DNA of 64,000 bases from Pseudoalteromonas rhizosphaerae (GCF_902498845.1 NZ_CABVLM010000003.1:124001-188000), one strand, 5' to 3'. Numbered from the stretch's first letter, positions 1 through 9,436 are shown. The notes: generated from the letters alone by a model not told the origin. A program made the numbers and translations.

Positions 1-1
1 C

Positions 2-871
2 GAGTCTGATTTTTTACCAGGTGTAACCATTGATAAATTTGACAACTTTTTAGTGTGTCAGTTATTAAGTGCCGGTGCTGAGCGCCATAAAGGTGAAATA
101 GTTGGCGCTTTAATCGCTATTTTCCCAGGCTGTAACGTGTATGAGCGCTCTGATGTCGATGTGCGCACCAAAGAAGGCTTAGAGCCGACCATGGGCGTGT
201 TATGGGGTAATAAACCTGAGCAGCCAGTATTAATTGAAGAAAATGGTTTTAAAATTGAAGTCGACATTCTCGAAGGCCATAAAACCGGTTTCTATCTTGA
301 CCAACGTGATAGCCGTGCTGCATTAGAGCGTTTTTCAAAAGATAAAAGAGTACTTAACTGTTTTAGCTACACTGGTACCTTTTCATTGTATGCGCTGCGT
401 GGCGGCTGCGAGCATGTTACTAACGTTGACGTATCGCAACCCGCGCTTGATACCGCAAAACGTAATGTCGAGCACAATAATCTTGATTTAGATAAAGTTG
501 ACTTCATAAAACAAGATGTATTTAAATTACTACGCCAATACCGTGAAGATGGGGTGTTATTCGATACTATCGTTATGGACCCACCTAAATTTGCTGATAA
601 CAAAGCACAACTAACGGGTGCGTGTCGTGGCTATAAAGATATCAATATGATTGCCATGCAAATTCTTAAACCAGGTGGTACGTTGCTTACGTTCTCATGT
701 TCAGGTTTAATGGAGCAAAATTTATTTCAAAAAGTGGTTGCTGATGCAGCCCTTGATGCTGGCAAGGATTTGTTGATCATGGAGCGTTTAAACCAAGCTG
801 CTGATCATCCAATCGCAGGCAGTTACCCTGAAGGTTTTTACCTAAAAGGCCTGATCTGTAAAGTTTACTAA
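2..871 (+). CDS. rlmI: 23S rRNA m5C1962 methyltransferase RlmI, 5'-truncated by window edge
   Basis: Class I SAM-dependent methyltransferase of the RlmI/YccW family, which makes 5-methylcytosine at position 1962 of 23S rRNA. The reading frame is open from base 2, so the N-terminal part (PUA domain and start) lies outside the window. Visible landmarks are SDFLPG near the edge, [14 protein letters not shown] before the Rossmann domain, [12 protein letters not shown] as the SAM motif, VMDPPKF as the catalytic-loop motif, and FSCSG with the catalytic cysteine near the end. The gtg at 53 is in frame but is not a credible start, because conserved family sequence is encoded upstream of it. The neighbouring genes are on the opposite strand. 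Confidence 0.93.
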   Translation, partial: ESDFLPGVTIDKFDNFLVCQLLSAGAERHKGEIVGALIAIFPGCNVYERSDVDVRTKEGLEPTMGVLWGNKPEQPVLIEENGFKIEVDILEGHKTGFYLDQRDSRAALERFSKDKRVLNCFSYTGTFSLYALRGGCEHVTNVDVSQPALDTAKRNVEHNNLDLDKVDFIKQDVFKLLRQYREDGVLFDTIVMDPPKFADNKAQLTGACRGYKDINMIAMQILKPGGTLLTFSCSGLMEQNLFQKVVADAALDAGKDLLIMERLNQAADHPIAGSYPEGFYLKGLICKVY

Positions 872-905
872 ACTGACTGCAACTAATTAACCTGAGTTCA
901 TCAGG

Positions 906-1202
906 TTAATTAAACTGCATTATTTCTAGCCCAGCGGTTACCGTGCCATCACTTTCTTTGCTGGCACGAACGACTTTTGCTGTTGCATCAAGTGGTGCAA
1001 TGGCAGGGCTGGTCGAATCAATATTCACCTTCACAATGGTGCCCAGTTCAAGTAATTCATCCAACTGCAGTGACAACCCAGTTGCACTTAAATCGACACA
1101 TACAGCATCAAAATGTTGATCAGCGACTGGCTCAAGTGTGGTTAATTTTGCCTGTGCATTTAATTGCATACGTCTAAAATTACGTTTATCTTCATTTAGC
1201 AT
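906..1202 (-). CDS. PilZ-domain protein (putative c-di-GMP receptor), 98 aa
   Basis: Small single-domain PilZ protein. The start is set at the ATG at 1202 because AGGAG lies just upstream; the longer open frame would add a cysteine-rich, non-PilZ N terminus. The two PilZ signature elements are present: an RRNFRRM-like stretch supplying the RxxxR arginines near the N terminus, and DLSATG matching the D/NxSxxG motif about 35 residues later. Family knowledge: PilZ domains bind c-di-GMP and alter motility, polysaccharide or transcription outputs. It lies 8 bases downstream of the receiver-domain gene on the same strand, so the two are probably one operon. The output partner cannot be deduced. Confidence 0.8.
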   Translation of the reverse strand: MLNEDKRNFRRMQLNAQAKLTTLEPVADQHFDAVCVDLSATGLSLQLDELLELGTIVKVNIDSTSPAIAPLDATAKVVRASKESDGTVTAGLEIMQFN

Positions 1203-1210
1203 AATAACTC

Positions 1211-1588
1211 CTAAACAACCGTATTGATTTTTTCTAATAACCCCACGACCGAAAAAGGCTTCACCACATAGGCATCGCAACCGGCATCAAAACCAGCTTG
1301 TTGTTCCTGTACGGATTCTAAGCCTGACACCATAACAACAGGAATATTACGAGTTTCAGGGGTGTTCTTCAACATTCGACACGTGTCGTAACCATCTAGG
1401 CCGGGCATACATACATCGAGTAAAATCGCATCCGGTGGATTTGCAATAGCCGACGATAAACAGCTCTTACCTGATTCAGCATAACTGAGCTCAAAATCCG
1501 CTGATAAAGCGACTTTGAGCATTTCAAAATTAAAGTACTCGTCATCTACAACTAGTAAACGCGGGTGTGTATTAGCGGATGAGCGCAT
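1211..1588 (-). CDS. Single-domain response regulator (CheY-like receiver)
   Basis: A stand-alone REC domain of about 125 aa with no output domain. It has the acidic pair VVDDE near the N terminus, the phosphoacceptor aspartate in LLDVCMPGLDGY, the conserved S/T position in VMVSG and the lysine in VVKPF. The ATG at 1588 is preferred. An in-frame TTG at 1618 with AAGGA upstream could add 10 residues. The PilZ gene follows directly, and its ribosome binding site overlaps the end of this gene. The cognate kinase is not encoded adjacent to it. Confidence 0.85.
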   Translation of the reverse strand: MRSSANTHPRLLVVDDEYFNFEMLKVALSADFELSYAESGKSCLSSAIANPPDAILLDVCMPGLDGYDTCRMLKNTPETRNIPVVMVSGLESVQEQQAGFDAGCDAYVVKPFSVVGLLEKINTVV

Positions 1589-1660
1589 GGTTAATATCAG
1601 TTCCTTCTCATCTAACAAATATTTCCTTCCAAGGTATTCGATGTTTACTAAATACCAAAC

Positions 1661-4600
1661 TCAATCAATTTCTTTCAGAGCATTCAATACACGCTTAGCT
1701 GAAATCGGATACGGTGTCCCTAACGTTTGCGCAAACAAGGATACTCTAAGCTCTTGTTGCATCCAAAAAATATCCTGCAATTGTTGCGGAGCAGGCATTC
1801 CAGGCGGCACTTTTTTCAGCTGTTTTTGATACTCTTGAGCAACCTTTTCTAACTCAAGTACACATAATCTGTCACGATTTGGATCAACTGGCAACTTTTC
1901 TAAGCGTTTTTCTATTGCTTTTAAGTAACGAATTAAATCACTAAGTTTGTCTGCGCCATGATTTGAAACAAAGCCTTTGAATACCAAAGATCCCAGTTGG
2001 CTTTTTATATCTCCATGTGCAGTGATCATGGTTAAATCAACTCGCCCTTTCATTTTTTTATGTAACGCATGCGCAATACTCAACACTTGCTCAACTTGGG
2101 TTGCAATAGCAACAACCGCATCGCCGAGCTCACCGCGCACGTGCTCTTTTACTTGCTCAAACGCTTGTTCGGTGCGTACATCGCCTAATTTTACCAATAA
2201 ACTGTCAACGCCTGCGGCAATACAGTCATCAATTAAATCAGCAACCTTACCAAACGGATTAAAATATAGACCTAATTTAGCCTTATTGGGTAAGTTTTGT
2301 TGCAAATATTTTATCGGCGAAGGTACATTCAGTAATACCAAACGGCGTAACCCCTGCTGATGGGCAGTTTGCGCTTTAACTTCGTTATCAAATAGCTCCA
2401 CTGCAGCCGATGATTTTTTATCTACCAGCGCAGGATACGCTTTGATTTCATACTGGCCTTGTTTTTTCACATAGGATACCGGTAACTTGCCAAAATCCCA
2501 TTGCAATAGGTCAGCTTTTTCAATGCCTTTATCTGCCACTTTAGACAGCGTTTGCGTCACTTTACCCTGCAATTGCGCTTTGAGTTTCGCTAAATCCATA
2601 CCTCGGGCAAGTACATTATCTTTTTCATCACGAACTTCAAACTGCAGTCTTAAGTGAGTCGCAAGGGTGGTTAAATCCCAGGCCTCTGGATCAACTTTTA
2701 CACCTGTCATACGTAATAAACGCGTACTGAGTGCCTCAATGAAGTTACCTTGCATAGGCTCGATTGCTGCAAGAACCGCATCTGCGTAATTTGGCGCAGG
2801 CACAAAATTACGACGTAGTGATTTAGGTAAAGATTTAATTAAACCGGTGATCAACTCATGACGAAATGCCGGAATATGCCAGTCAAAGCCAGCTTCTTCT
2901 ACTTGGTTTAGTAAGGCCACCGGGATATGCACTGCAACCCCATCGACCGCTTGGCCTGGATCAAAATGATAGCTCAACGGCAACATTAAATTACCTTGTT
3001 GCCATACATCGGGGTAATCAAACTCAGTAACACTATCAGCACCGTGTTGCATTAAATCATCACGTGTCATTTGCAAGTAATGTTTATCCTGCTGCTTTTG
3101 CGTTTTATACCATTTATTAAATGCTGCACGACTGTTTATTTGAGCAGGAATTTTCTTATCGTAAAACTCATATAAGGTTTGCTCACCAACTAAAATATCA
3201 CGACGGCGGCTTTTATTTTCTAGAGTTTGAATATCTTCAATCAGTTCGCGATTAAACTGCAAAAACCCTTCATTTTGACCTAAATCTTGCTCTACTAAGG
3301 CACTGCGAATAAACAACTGGCGGCTAACTTTCGGATCAATCTTACTGTACACACAGCGACGCTTTGACACTATGATCAGCCCGTATAGTACCTGCTGTTC
3401 GAAAGCGATCACTGCGCCGGGCTTTTTCTCCCAATGCGGCTCACTGTAACTGCGTTTTACTAAGTGTTGTGCTAATGGTTCAACCCAATCGATGTTAATT
3501 TTGGCATTAATACGTGCATATAATTTACTGGTTTCAACCAGCTCTGCCGACATCAACCATTTTGGGCTTTTCTTAAATAATCCAGAGCCTGGGAATACAT
3601 GAAACTGACTGTTGCGAGCGCCTTTATATACTTGCTTTTCATCTTTAAAACCAATGTGACTGAGCATGCCACTCAATAGCGCTTGATGGATTTTATCGCC
3701 ATCGGCAACATTGCTGGTCGCTTTCATGCCCATTTCATTGCACACAGTACTGAGCTGATAAACGATATCTTGCCACTCACGAATACGCATATAAGCGAGC
3801 ATATCCTTTTGGCACAGCTTTCTAAATTGGCTGTTACTTAGCTCACTTTGCTGCTCTTCTAAGTAATTCCATAAATTTAAAAAGGCGATGAAATCTGAAT
3901 CAGGATCGTCAAAACGGCCATGCTTTTCGTTTGCAGCAGCGCGTTTTTCTTGCGGGCGCTCGCGTGGATCTTGAATCGATAACGCCGCCACAATAATAAT
4001 CACTTCACGCAGCACACCCAGCTTTTGTGCTGTTAGTACCATTTTAGCTAAACGCGGGTCAACCGGTAAGCGGCTCAGTTCAATACCCGATTTAGTAAGC
4101 TGTGTATTGCTATTGTGACGACTAGGTTTTACCGCTTCAAGTTCCTCTAGTAACGTTAAGCCATCGTTGATATTACGGCTATCTGGTGCTTGTACAAATG
4201 GGAACTCGGCCATATCGCCCAACCCTAAGCCGAGCATTTTTAAAATAACTGAGGCTAAATTAGTACGTAGTATTTCTGGATCAGTAAACTCTGGGCGCGA
4301 ATTAAAATCATCTTCAGCATATAAACGAATACAAATACCCGCTTCCACACGGCCACAGCGGCCTTTTCGCTGATTGGCACTGGCTTGTGATATTGGCTCA
4401 ATCGGTAAACGCTGCACTTTAGTACGATAACTATAACGGCTAATGCGCGCGGTACCAGGATCAATAACGTATCGAATACCCGGCACAGTAAGTGAGGTTT
4501 CAGCAACGTTGGTCGATAAAATAATATGACGACGACTATGGGGAGCAAAAATACGGTTTTGTTCTGCGTTAGAAAGGCGCGAATACAAAGGTAAAACATC

Positions 4601-5548
4601 CGCTCCTTTTAAATTACGTTTACTAAGGGCATCAGCAGTATCGCGTATTTCCCGTTCACCATTTAAGAAGATTAAAATATCGCCTGGGCCTTCTTGGCAC
4701 AGCTCATCAACGGCATCAAAAATACCTTGCAGCTGGTCGCCTTCAGCCTCCATATCATTTTTATCAATTTCAACCAAAGGACGATAACGCACATCCACCG
4801 GAAATGTTCGTCCTGACACTTCAATAATCGGTGCATCATTAAAATGCTTTGAGAATCGCTCTGGATCAATGGTCGCAGAGGTAATAATTATTTTTAAATC
4901 AGGACGCTTTGGTAATAGGTTTTTCAAATAACCTAAAATAAAATCAATGTTTAAACTACGTTCATGAGCTTCATCAATAATAATGGTGTCATACTGGTTT
5001 AAAAATCGGTCTTGTTGAATTTCCGCCAGTAAAATACCGTCAGTCATCAACTTTATATAGCTGTTATTTGATACTTGATCGCTAAAACGAATTTTAAAAC
5101 CCACTTGCTGGCCAAGTTCACATTGCATTTCATGAGCAATCCGATCCGCGACACTGCGCGCAGCCAAACGTCTTGGTTGGGTGTGACCGATATAACCATC
5201 AACGCCACGGCCAAGTTCTAAACACATTTTAGGAATTTGCGTGGTTTTACCTGAGCCGGTTTCACCCGCGATAATAACCACTTGGTTATTGGCGATAGCC
5301 TCTTTAATGTCGTCTTTTTTCTGACTGACGGGGAGCTGATCAGGGTAAGTTACTTTAGGTAACTGAGCTAAGCGCACCTCTCGCAATTGTTGGCTACGTG
5401 CTATATCCGCAGTGATTTTTTCAATCACGGCTGCTTGTTTTGTTTCATCGGTTATTTTTTTTATGCCGTGAAGGCGTTTTTTAAAGATGAATTGATCTTT
5501 TCTTAAACACGTTTTTAGTTCACCAAACAATTGACCTAGGTTAACCAC
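1661..5548 (-). CDS. hrpA: ATP-dependent RNA helicase HrpA (DEAH box)
   Basis: A 1295-residue DEAH-box helicase, close to the roughly 1300 residues of E. coli HrpA, which acts on stalled or colliding ribosomes on mRNA. Visible motifs are GETGSGKTT (Walker A), DEAH, SAT (motif III) and QRKGRCGR (motif VI), followed by HA2/OB-fold regions and the long HrpA-specific C-terminal domain. The start is a GTG at 5548 with AAGGTAG upstream. Several open frames inside it on either strand are shadows. It is followed on the same strand by the receiver/PilZ pair after a short gap, so read-through is possible. Confidence 0.95.
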   Translation of the reverse strand: MVNLGQLFGELKTCLRKDQFIFKKRLHGIKKITDETKQAAVIEKITADIARSQQLREVRLAQLPKVTYPDQLPVSQKKDDIKEAIANNQVVIIAGETGSGKTTQIPKMCLELGRGVDGYIGHTQPRRLAARSVADRIAHEMQCELGQQVGFKIRFSDQVSNNSYIKLMTDGILLAEIQQDRFLNQYDTIIIDEAHERSLNIDFILGYLKNLLPKRPDLKIIITSATIDPERFSKHFNDAPIIEVSGRTFPVDVRYRPLVEIDKNDMEAEGDQLQGIFDAVDELCQEGPGDILIFLNGEREIRDTADALSKRNLKGADVLPLYSRLSNAEQNRIFAPHSRRHIILSTNVAETSLTVPGIRYVIDPGTARISRYSYRTKVQRLPIEPISQASANQRKGRCGRVEAGICIRLYAEDDFNSRPEFTDPEILRTNLASVILKMLGLGLGDMAEFPFVQAPDSRNINDGLTLLEELEAVKPSRHNSNTQLTKSGIELSRLPVDPRLAKMVLTAQKLGVLREVIIIVAALSIQDPRERPQEKRAAANEKHGRFDDPDSDFIAFLNLWNYLEEQQSELSNSQFRKLCQKDMLAYMRIREWQDIVYQLSTVCNEMGMKATSNVADGDKIHQALLSGMLSHIGFKDEKQVYKGARNSQFHVFPGSGLFKKSPKWLMSAELVETSKLYARINAKINIDWVEPLAQHLVKRSYSEPHWEKKPGAVIAFEQQVLYGLIIVSKRRCVYSKIDPKVSRQLFIRSALVEQDLGQNEGFLQFNRELIEDIQTLENKSRRRDILVGEQTLYEFYDKKIPAQINSRAAFNKWYKTQKQQDKHYLQMTRDDLMQHGADSVTEFDYPDVWQQGNLMLPLSYHFDPGQAVDGVAVHIPVALLNQVEEAGFDWHIPAFRHELITGLIKSLPKSLRRNFVPAPNYADAVLAAIEPMQGNFIEALSTRLLRMTGVKVDPEAWDLTTLATHLRLQFEVRDEKDNVLARGMDLAKLKAQLQGKVTQTLSKVADKGIEKADLLQWDFGKLPVSYVKKQGQYEIKAYPALVDKKSSAAVELFDNEVKAQTAHQQGLRRLVLLNVPSPIKYLQQNLPNKAKLGLYFNPFGKVADLIDDCIAAGVDSLLVKLGDVRTEQAFEQVKEHVRGELGDAVVAIATQVEQVLSIAHALHKKMKGRVDLTMITAHGDIKSQLGSLVFKGFVSNHGADKLSDLIRYLKAIEKRLEKLPVDPNRDRLCVLELEKVAQEYQKQLKKVPPGMPAPQQLQDIFWMQQELRVSLFAQTLGTPYPISAKRVLNALKEID

Positions 5549-5649
5549 CCGCGACTACCTTATAAAATTTGAGTAAAGACGAGCGATTGTAGCAAACTTC
5601 GCCGCAGGGGTTAACTTTGCTGCGATATAAAATGTAATAACCAAAGCTT

Positions 5650-5683
5650 AAAACAATAAAAAAGGCGCTAATTAAGCGCCTTT
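5650..5683 (-). terminator. Rho-independent terminator after phhB
   Basis: Stem AAAGGCGCT/AGCGCCTTT with a 5-nt loop, at 5661-5683. On the minus strand it is followed by a T-rich run (TTTTTTATTGTTTT). It lies about 35 bases past the phhB stop. Confidence 0.8.
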
Positions 5684-5718
5684 CATGTTCTTTGGGCAGA
5701 ACAATTGCTGTGTTTTAT

Positions 5719-6063
5719 TTATAGCGCAGCGAAAACTTCATCTGTTTTGGCAGCGCAAATAAAATCATTTTTGTGTAAGCCTTTAATTGAATGGCTCCAC
5801 CACGTTACCGTTACTTTGCCCCACTCTGTTAGCAAGCCCGGGTGATGGCCTTCATCTTCAGCCATATCACCTACTTTATTAGTAAAAGCGATGGCTTGTT
5901 TAAAGTTTTTAAATTTATAAACACGCTCTAATTGCATAATACCGTCGCGTACTTCAGGCACCCAATCTGGGATCATTTTAATTAATTCAGCTAACTCGGT
6001 ATCTGATACTTGTGGAGCGTCTACGTGACAGGCTTCACATTTTTGTGCGCTTAATGATGACAT
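5719..6063 (-). CDS. phhB: Pterin-4a-carbinolamine dehydratase
   Basis: A 114-residue PCD/DCoH protein that dehydrates 4a-hydroxytetrahydrobiopterin so that the pterin cofactor of phenylalanine hydroxylase can be recycled. The active-site signature is intact: EDEGHHP followed by a conserved aromatic in [16 protein letters not shown], and an aspartate. Length is normal for the family. It lies 9 bases after phhA, so the two are co-transcribed and work in the same reaction cycle. Confidence 0.95.
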   Translation of the reverse strand: MSSLSAQKCEACHVDAPQVSDTELAELIKMIPDWVPEVRDGIMQLERVYKFKNFKQAIAFTNKVGDMAEDEGHHPGLLTEWGKVTVTWWSHSIKGLHKNDFICAAKTDEVFAAL

Positions 6064-6072
6064 CTTAAATCC

Positions 6073-6870
6073 TTAACTTGCTAATTTTTCTTTAGGAGGA
6101 AATTTTGGGTCATGTAACCCTAATTCTTTTGCTTGCGCAACTAACGCCATAATATCCAGTTGTGAAATATCAAATAAATCATGGATAGAATTAATGGTGT
6201 AGTACAAAGGCTGCATAATATCAATTCGGTACGGCGTGCGTAATACGTCCAATACATTCATCGGGTTGATCTCGGGCTTATCTGAATACACGTATTGTGT
6301 TTCACCTGGACTTGATAAAATACCGCCACCATAAATACGTAGACCATCATCTGTTTGCATTAGGCCAAACTCAACCGTAAACCAATACATACGGGCAAGG
6401 TAAACCCGATCTTTTTTCTCGGCAGCGTAACCTAACTGGCCATATTTATGCGTAAACTTGGCAAAATCAGGATTAGTAAGCATTGCACAATGACCAAATA
6501 TTTCATGAAAAATATCAGGTTCTTGCAGGTAATCAAACTCTTCACGGCTGCGAATAAAGGTTGCGACTGGAAATTGCTTATTTGCTAATAAACGAAAGAA
6601 TTCATCAAAGTCGATTAAAGCTGGCACAGGCGTAACTTGCCAGCCGGTAGTCGCTAGTAATACTTCATTAAGCTCACTTAACTGCGGAATACGGTCATGA
6701 GGCAGGTTTATTTTTTCAAGCCCTTCCATGTATTCATTGCAAGCTTTGCCTGCAATACATTTTAGTTGGCGTGCGACTAGTTCTGACCATATTTTATTTT
6801 CTGCTTCGCTCCAATGGATAACGCCATTTTCATCTGGTGTCTTGGAGGTGTATTTACTTGCTTTAGCCAT
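6073..6870 (-). CDS. phhA: Phenylalanine-4-hydroxylase
   Basis: A 265-residue non-heme iron, tetrahydrobiopterin-dependent enzyme converting phenylalanine to tyrosine. The iron ligands are visible in FHEIFGH (two histidines), with the downstream glutamate in WFTVEFGL. It has the short bacterial form without an N-terminal ACT domain. It is the first gene of the phhAB operon. Two TyrR-box-like palindromes at 6932-6949 and 6989-7006 suggest control by a TyrR/PhhR-type activator, as known in Pseudomonas; the regulator gene is not in this window. Confidence 0.96.
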   Translation of the reverse strand: MAKASKYTSKTPDENGVIHWSEAENKIWSELVARQLKCIAGKACNEYMEGLEKINLPHDRIPQLSELNEVLLATTGWQVTPVPALIDFDEFFRLLANKQFPVATFIRSREEFDYLQEPDIFHEIFGHCAMLTNPDFAKFTHKYGQLGYAAEKKDRVYLARMYWFTVEFGLMQTDDGLRIYGGGILSSPGETQYVYSDKPEINPMNVLDVLRTPYRIDIMQPLYYTINSIHDLFDISQLDIMALVAQAKELGLHDPKFPPKEKLAS

Positions 6871-6931
6871 AATAACCTTCTTAGTGTTAAACCGATATCG
6901 GTGTCAACCTGTTAAGGAGATACTAAGCAAA

Positions 6932-6949
6932 TGTAAGGCAAAGTTTAAT
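6932..6949 (-). promoter_or_regulatory. TyrR/PhhR-like box 1 upstream of phhA
   Basis: The plus strand reads TGTAAG-GCAAAG-TTTAAT, against the TyrR consensus TGTAAA-N6-TTTACA (9 of 12 fixed positions). It lies about 60 bases upstream of the phhA start. Confidence 0.5.
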
Positions 6950-6988
6950 AGCTGAGACAACATCAGCTATTAGCACCAAACCATCTTT

Positions 6989-7006
6989 TGTACACCAAAC
7001 ATTACA
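6989..7006 (-). promoter_or_regulatory. TyrR/PhhR-like box 2 upstream of phhA
   Basis: The plus strand reads TGTACA-CCAAAC-ATTACA, matching TGTAAA-N6-TTTACA at 10 of 12 positions. It is 57 bases (centre to centre) from box 1, a spacing that could allow looping or cooperative binding. Confidence 0.55.
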
Positions 7007-7082
7007 CTTTAAGATCAAAAAGTTTACAGTGCTATTTTTAAAGGGCCAGAAGCAACACAAACCGTAAATATAAAATTACAGA

Positions 7083-8264
7083 CTATACAATAAAAGTAAA
7101 AGCGCGGTTAAGGTCGTTAATTATATCGTTAACATCTTCAAGGCCAACAGATAGTCTGATCAGACCATCGCTAATACCCGCAGCTGCTCTTTCTTCGGGT
7201 GAATACGGTGAATGAGTCATCGATGCCGGATGTTGAATGAGTGTTTCGGCGTCTCCTAAACTCACGGCGAGTGTGCACAATTGGGTATTATCAATAAACT
7301 GCTCGCCATCTTTTAGGCTGCCTTTTAATTCAAAGGCAATAACGCCACCAGAGGCTTTCATTTGCTTACCGATAAACTTAAACCCTGGGTGAGATGCAAG
7401 TCCGGGGTAATAAACGGTATTAACTTGGGGATGCTGCTCTAAAAATTCAGCAATAATTTGCGCACTTTCACAATGACGCTGCATTCGTATCGCTAAGGTT
7501 TTTAAACCACGATTAATAAGCCATGCATCGTGTGGACTAATTGTTGCACCAATATCTTTAAGTACGGTCATTTTAATTAATGTAATGTGCTCTTGACTGC
7601 CACACACCAAACCTGCCACAACATCACCGTGACCATTTAAATATTTAGTAGCACTGTGAACAATTAAATCAATGCCATAATCAATTGGCTTTTGCAGTAA
7701 CGGCGTGAGAAAGGTGTTATCTATTACACTGATCAAATTGTGTTGTTTTGCCACTTGTCCTATTAACGCTAAATCAATTACCGCCATAGTTGGATTAACT
7801 GGGGTTTCGGCAAAAATCATTTTTGAATTCGGTTTAATTGCATCGCGTAATTGCTGCTCATCGGTCATATCTACAAACGTCACTTCAATCCCCCAACGCG
7901 GCAACATATGTGCGAAGAAAGCAAACGTACAGCCATACAAAGCGCTTGATGCGACTAAGTGATCGCCTTGCGATAAAAAACTTAATACCGATGCAGAAAC
8001 CGCGCCCATTCCTGTGGCTGTTGCTGCAGCGGCTTCGCAACTTTCAAGTTGTGCGACTTTTTGTTCAAGCTCTGTCGTCGTCGGGTTACCTAAACGGGTA
8101 TAAATATAGCCCGGTTCTTCACCAGCAAAACGTGCTGCACCTTGCGCGGCACTGCTAAAATGAAATGTTGATGTTTGGTACAAAGGCGACGTTAGTGCGC
8201 CATGTGGATCGTTGGCTTTTTCTGGCCCATGAATGCATTGGCTGTCGATATGGAGTGTGTTCAT
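7083..8264 (-). CDS. mdeA: Methionine gamma-lyase (PLP-dependent)
   Basis: A 393-residue Cys/Met-metabolism PLP enzyme. It aligns by eye with methionine gamma-lyases rather than cystathionine synthases: TRLGNPTT near the N terminus, the PLP lysine in SATKYLNGHGD, and the gamma-lyase-type cysteine in YGCTFAF. LIQHPASMTH is near the C terminus. The predicted reaction is L-methionine to methanethiol, 2-oxobutyrate and ammonia. The ATG at 8264 is chosen; the open frame extends to a TTG at 8303 without a ribosome binding site. A homologue with O-succinylhomoserine or O-acetylhomoserine activity cannot be excluded. Confidence 0.85.
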   Translation of the reverse strand: MNTLHIDSQCIHGPEKANDPHGALTSPLYQTSTFHFSSAAQGAARFAGEEPGYIYTRLGNPTTTELEQKVAQLESCEAAAATATGMGAVSASVLSFLSQGDHLVASSALYGCTFAFFAHMLPRWGIEVTFVDMTDEQQLRDAIKPNSKMIFAETPVNPTMAVIDLALIGQVAKQHNLISVIDNTFLTPLLQKPIDYGIDLIVHSATKYLNGHGDVVAGLVCGSQEHITLIKMTVLKDIGATISPHDAWLINRGLKTLAIRMQRHCESAQIIAEFLEQHPQVNTVYYPGLASHPGFKFIGKQMKASGGVIAFELKGSLKDGEQFIDNTQLCTLAVSLGDAETLIQHPASMTHSPYSPEERAAAGISDGLIRLSVGLEDVNDIINDLNRAFTFIV

Positions 8265-8354
8265 AGTTTGATCTTTTTTGATTATTATTAATATGATAAT
8301 CAAAGCGTATCAGCTGATAGATAACAAGCATGCCGGATGCTCAGATGGCTATCT

Positions 8355-8385
8355 TCTGTACAGTGACACCAAGACACTGTACAGA
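8355..8385. repeat. Perfect 11-bp inverted repeat upstream of methionine gamma-lyase gene
   Basis: Arms TCTGTACAGTG and CACTGTACAGA are separated by 9 bases. It lies immediately after the ycjF stop and about 90 bases before the mdeA start. There is no T-run on the minus strand, so it is a weak intrinsic terminator. It may be an operator or an mRNA hairpin. Confidence 0.6.
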
Positions 8386-8392
8386 TATCTTG

Positions 8393-9436
8393 TCAGTTTG
8401 TGTCTGCTGAGCTCTCTGTGGTCGCTTTTTTGCGAGACACAATTTTACTCGCAATCAACTGCGCGGTGCCTTTGAGTAAACTACGCTTGTGCTCAAGTCG
8501 CGGTAATGGGCGGCTTAACTCCATCGCTTTATAACCAATGCGTGCCGTAAAAATACCCGCGCTCAAGCCTTGTGCTGCTCGCCCTGATAACTTGCCTAAT
8601 AACTCAGCACTGAGTGCCGTTGCAGCTAAATCAGATACTAACTCAGCACTGCCAACAAACATCACCTGCTTGATCAACATACGATACAATTTTATGCGAC
8701 TGGCATAACCAAAACCAATCCCGTAAACCTTACCGATTTGCTCAATCAATTTAGTGCCGCGCCACAGCACAGCCATCATATCCACCAGCGCTAAAGGGCT
8801 AAGCGCCACCAATAAACCAGACTCCGTAGCAAAACGGTTGATCAGTTTTTTCGCTTGGGTATCTTGTTTCACTAATAAACTATCAGCGTACAAAGTCATG
8901 ATCTCTTTATCGCTATGATGGCTATCAATACTGGCTTTAAACTCGTCAAAGCCGGTTAATTGCTGATGTTTATTGAGCTTTTCAAGCCAAGGTAATGCGC
9001 CTCCCACTTGTTCGCTATTCAGTAGTCTATCTGCCTCATGGCGATGCAATTGATTGCGCTTTAAACTACGCAACATTCTATACTCACGCCATAATAGCTT
9101 GCCTAATAACAACACCCCGCTCAGCACTGCAATTAAATATACGCTGCCTAAGATGATGGATTGCTGAAATGTCACAACCATAGAAAATATAAATTCAGCT
9201 AACACTAAAGTTATAAAGCTAATCGCAAACACGGCTTTAAGCGTTTGCCATTTTGATTTTTTATAAACTGGCGCTAAATCAATTTCCTCGTCCAGCGGCG
9301 CGTCATTTACGTGTTGATCTTCATACTCACCTTGCTCAATTACTTTTGCTGGGGTCAAGGTGAGTTCATTCCCTAAAGGCTGTTCACTGGTATCAATACG
9401 TCTACCAGCTTGAAATCCTGATGTGGTCTCGCTCAT
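8393..9436 (-). CDS. ycjF: YcjF family membrane protein (TIGR01620/DUF697)
   Basis: A 347-residue protein with a soluble acidic N terminus and two adjacent hydrophobic helices at about residues 67-115 (LKAVFAISFITLVLAEF and ILGSVYLIAVLSGVLLL). A DUF697-like C-terminal domain follows, with the conserved segment LVALSPLALVDMMAVLWRG. Its ATG overlaps the stop of ycjX by four bases, so the pair is translationally coupled. In enterobacteria ycjX and ycjF are part of the phage-shock regulon; the molecular role is not established. Confidence 0.88.
   Translation of the reverse strand: MSETTSGFQAGRRIDTSEQPLGNELTLTPAKVIEQGEYEDQHVNDAPLDEEIDLAPVYKKSKWQTLKAVFAISFITLVLAEFIFSMVVTFQQSIILGSVYLIAVLSGVLLLGKLLWREYRMLRSLKRNQLHRHEADRLLNSEQVGGALPWLEKLNKHQQLTGFDEFKASIDSHHSDKEIMTLYADSLLVKQDTQAKKLINRFATESGLLVALSPLALVDMMAVLWRGTKLIEQIGKVYGIGFGYASRIKLYRMLIKQVMFVGSAELVSDLAATALSAELLGKLSGRAAQGLSAGIFTARIGYKAMELSRPLPRLEHKRSLLKGTAQLIASKIVSRKKATTESSADTN

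Noticed and set aside
4255..4599. A 114-residue frame within hrpA in a different frame of the same strand
   Set aside because: It overlaps the helicase core entirely, has no ribosome binding site of note, and shows no family match.
7083..8264. Cystathionine gamma-synthase (MetB) identity
   Set aside because: The YGCT cysteine and the overall sequence near the substrate site fit methionine gamma-lyase better. MetB normally lies with metJ/metL, which are absent here.
8356..8384. Palindrome CTGTACAG... as a possible LexA box
   Set aside because: The CTG-to-CAG distance does not fit N10, and the arms pair as an 11-bp hairpin with a 9-base loop.
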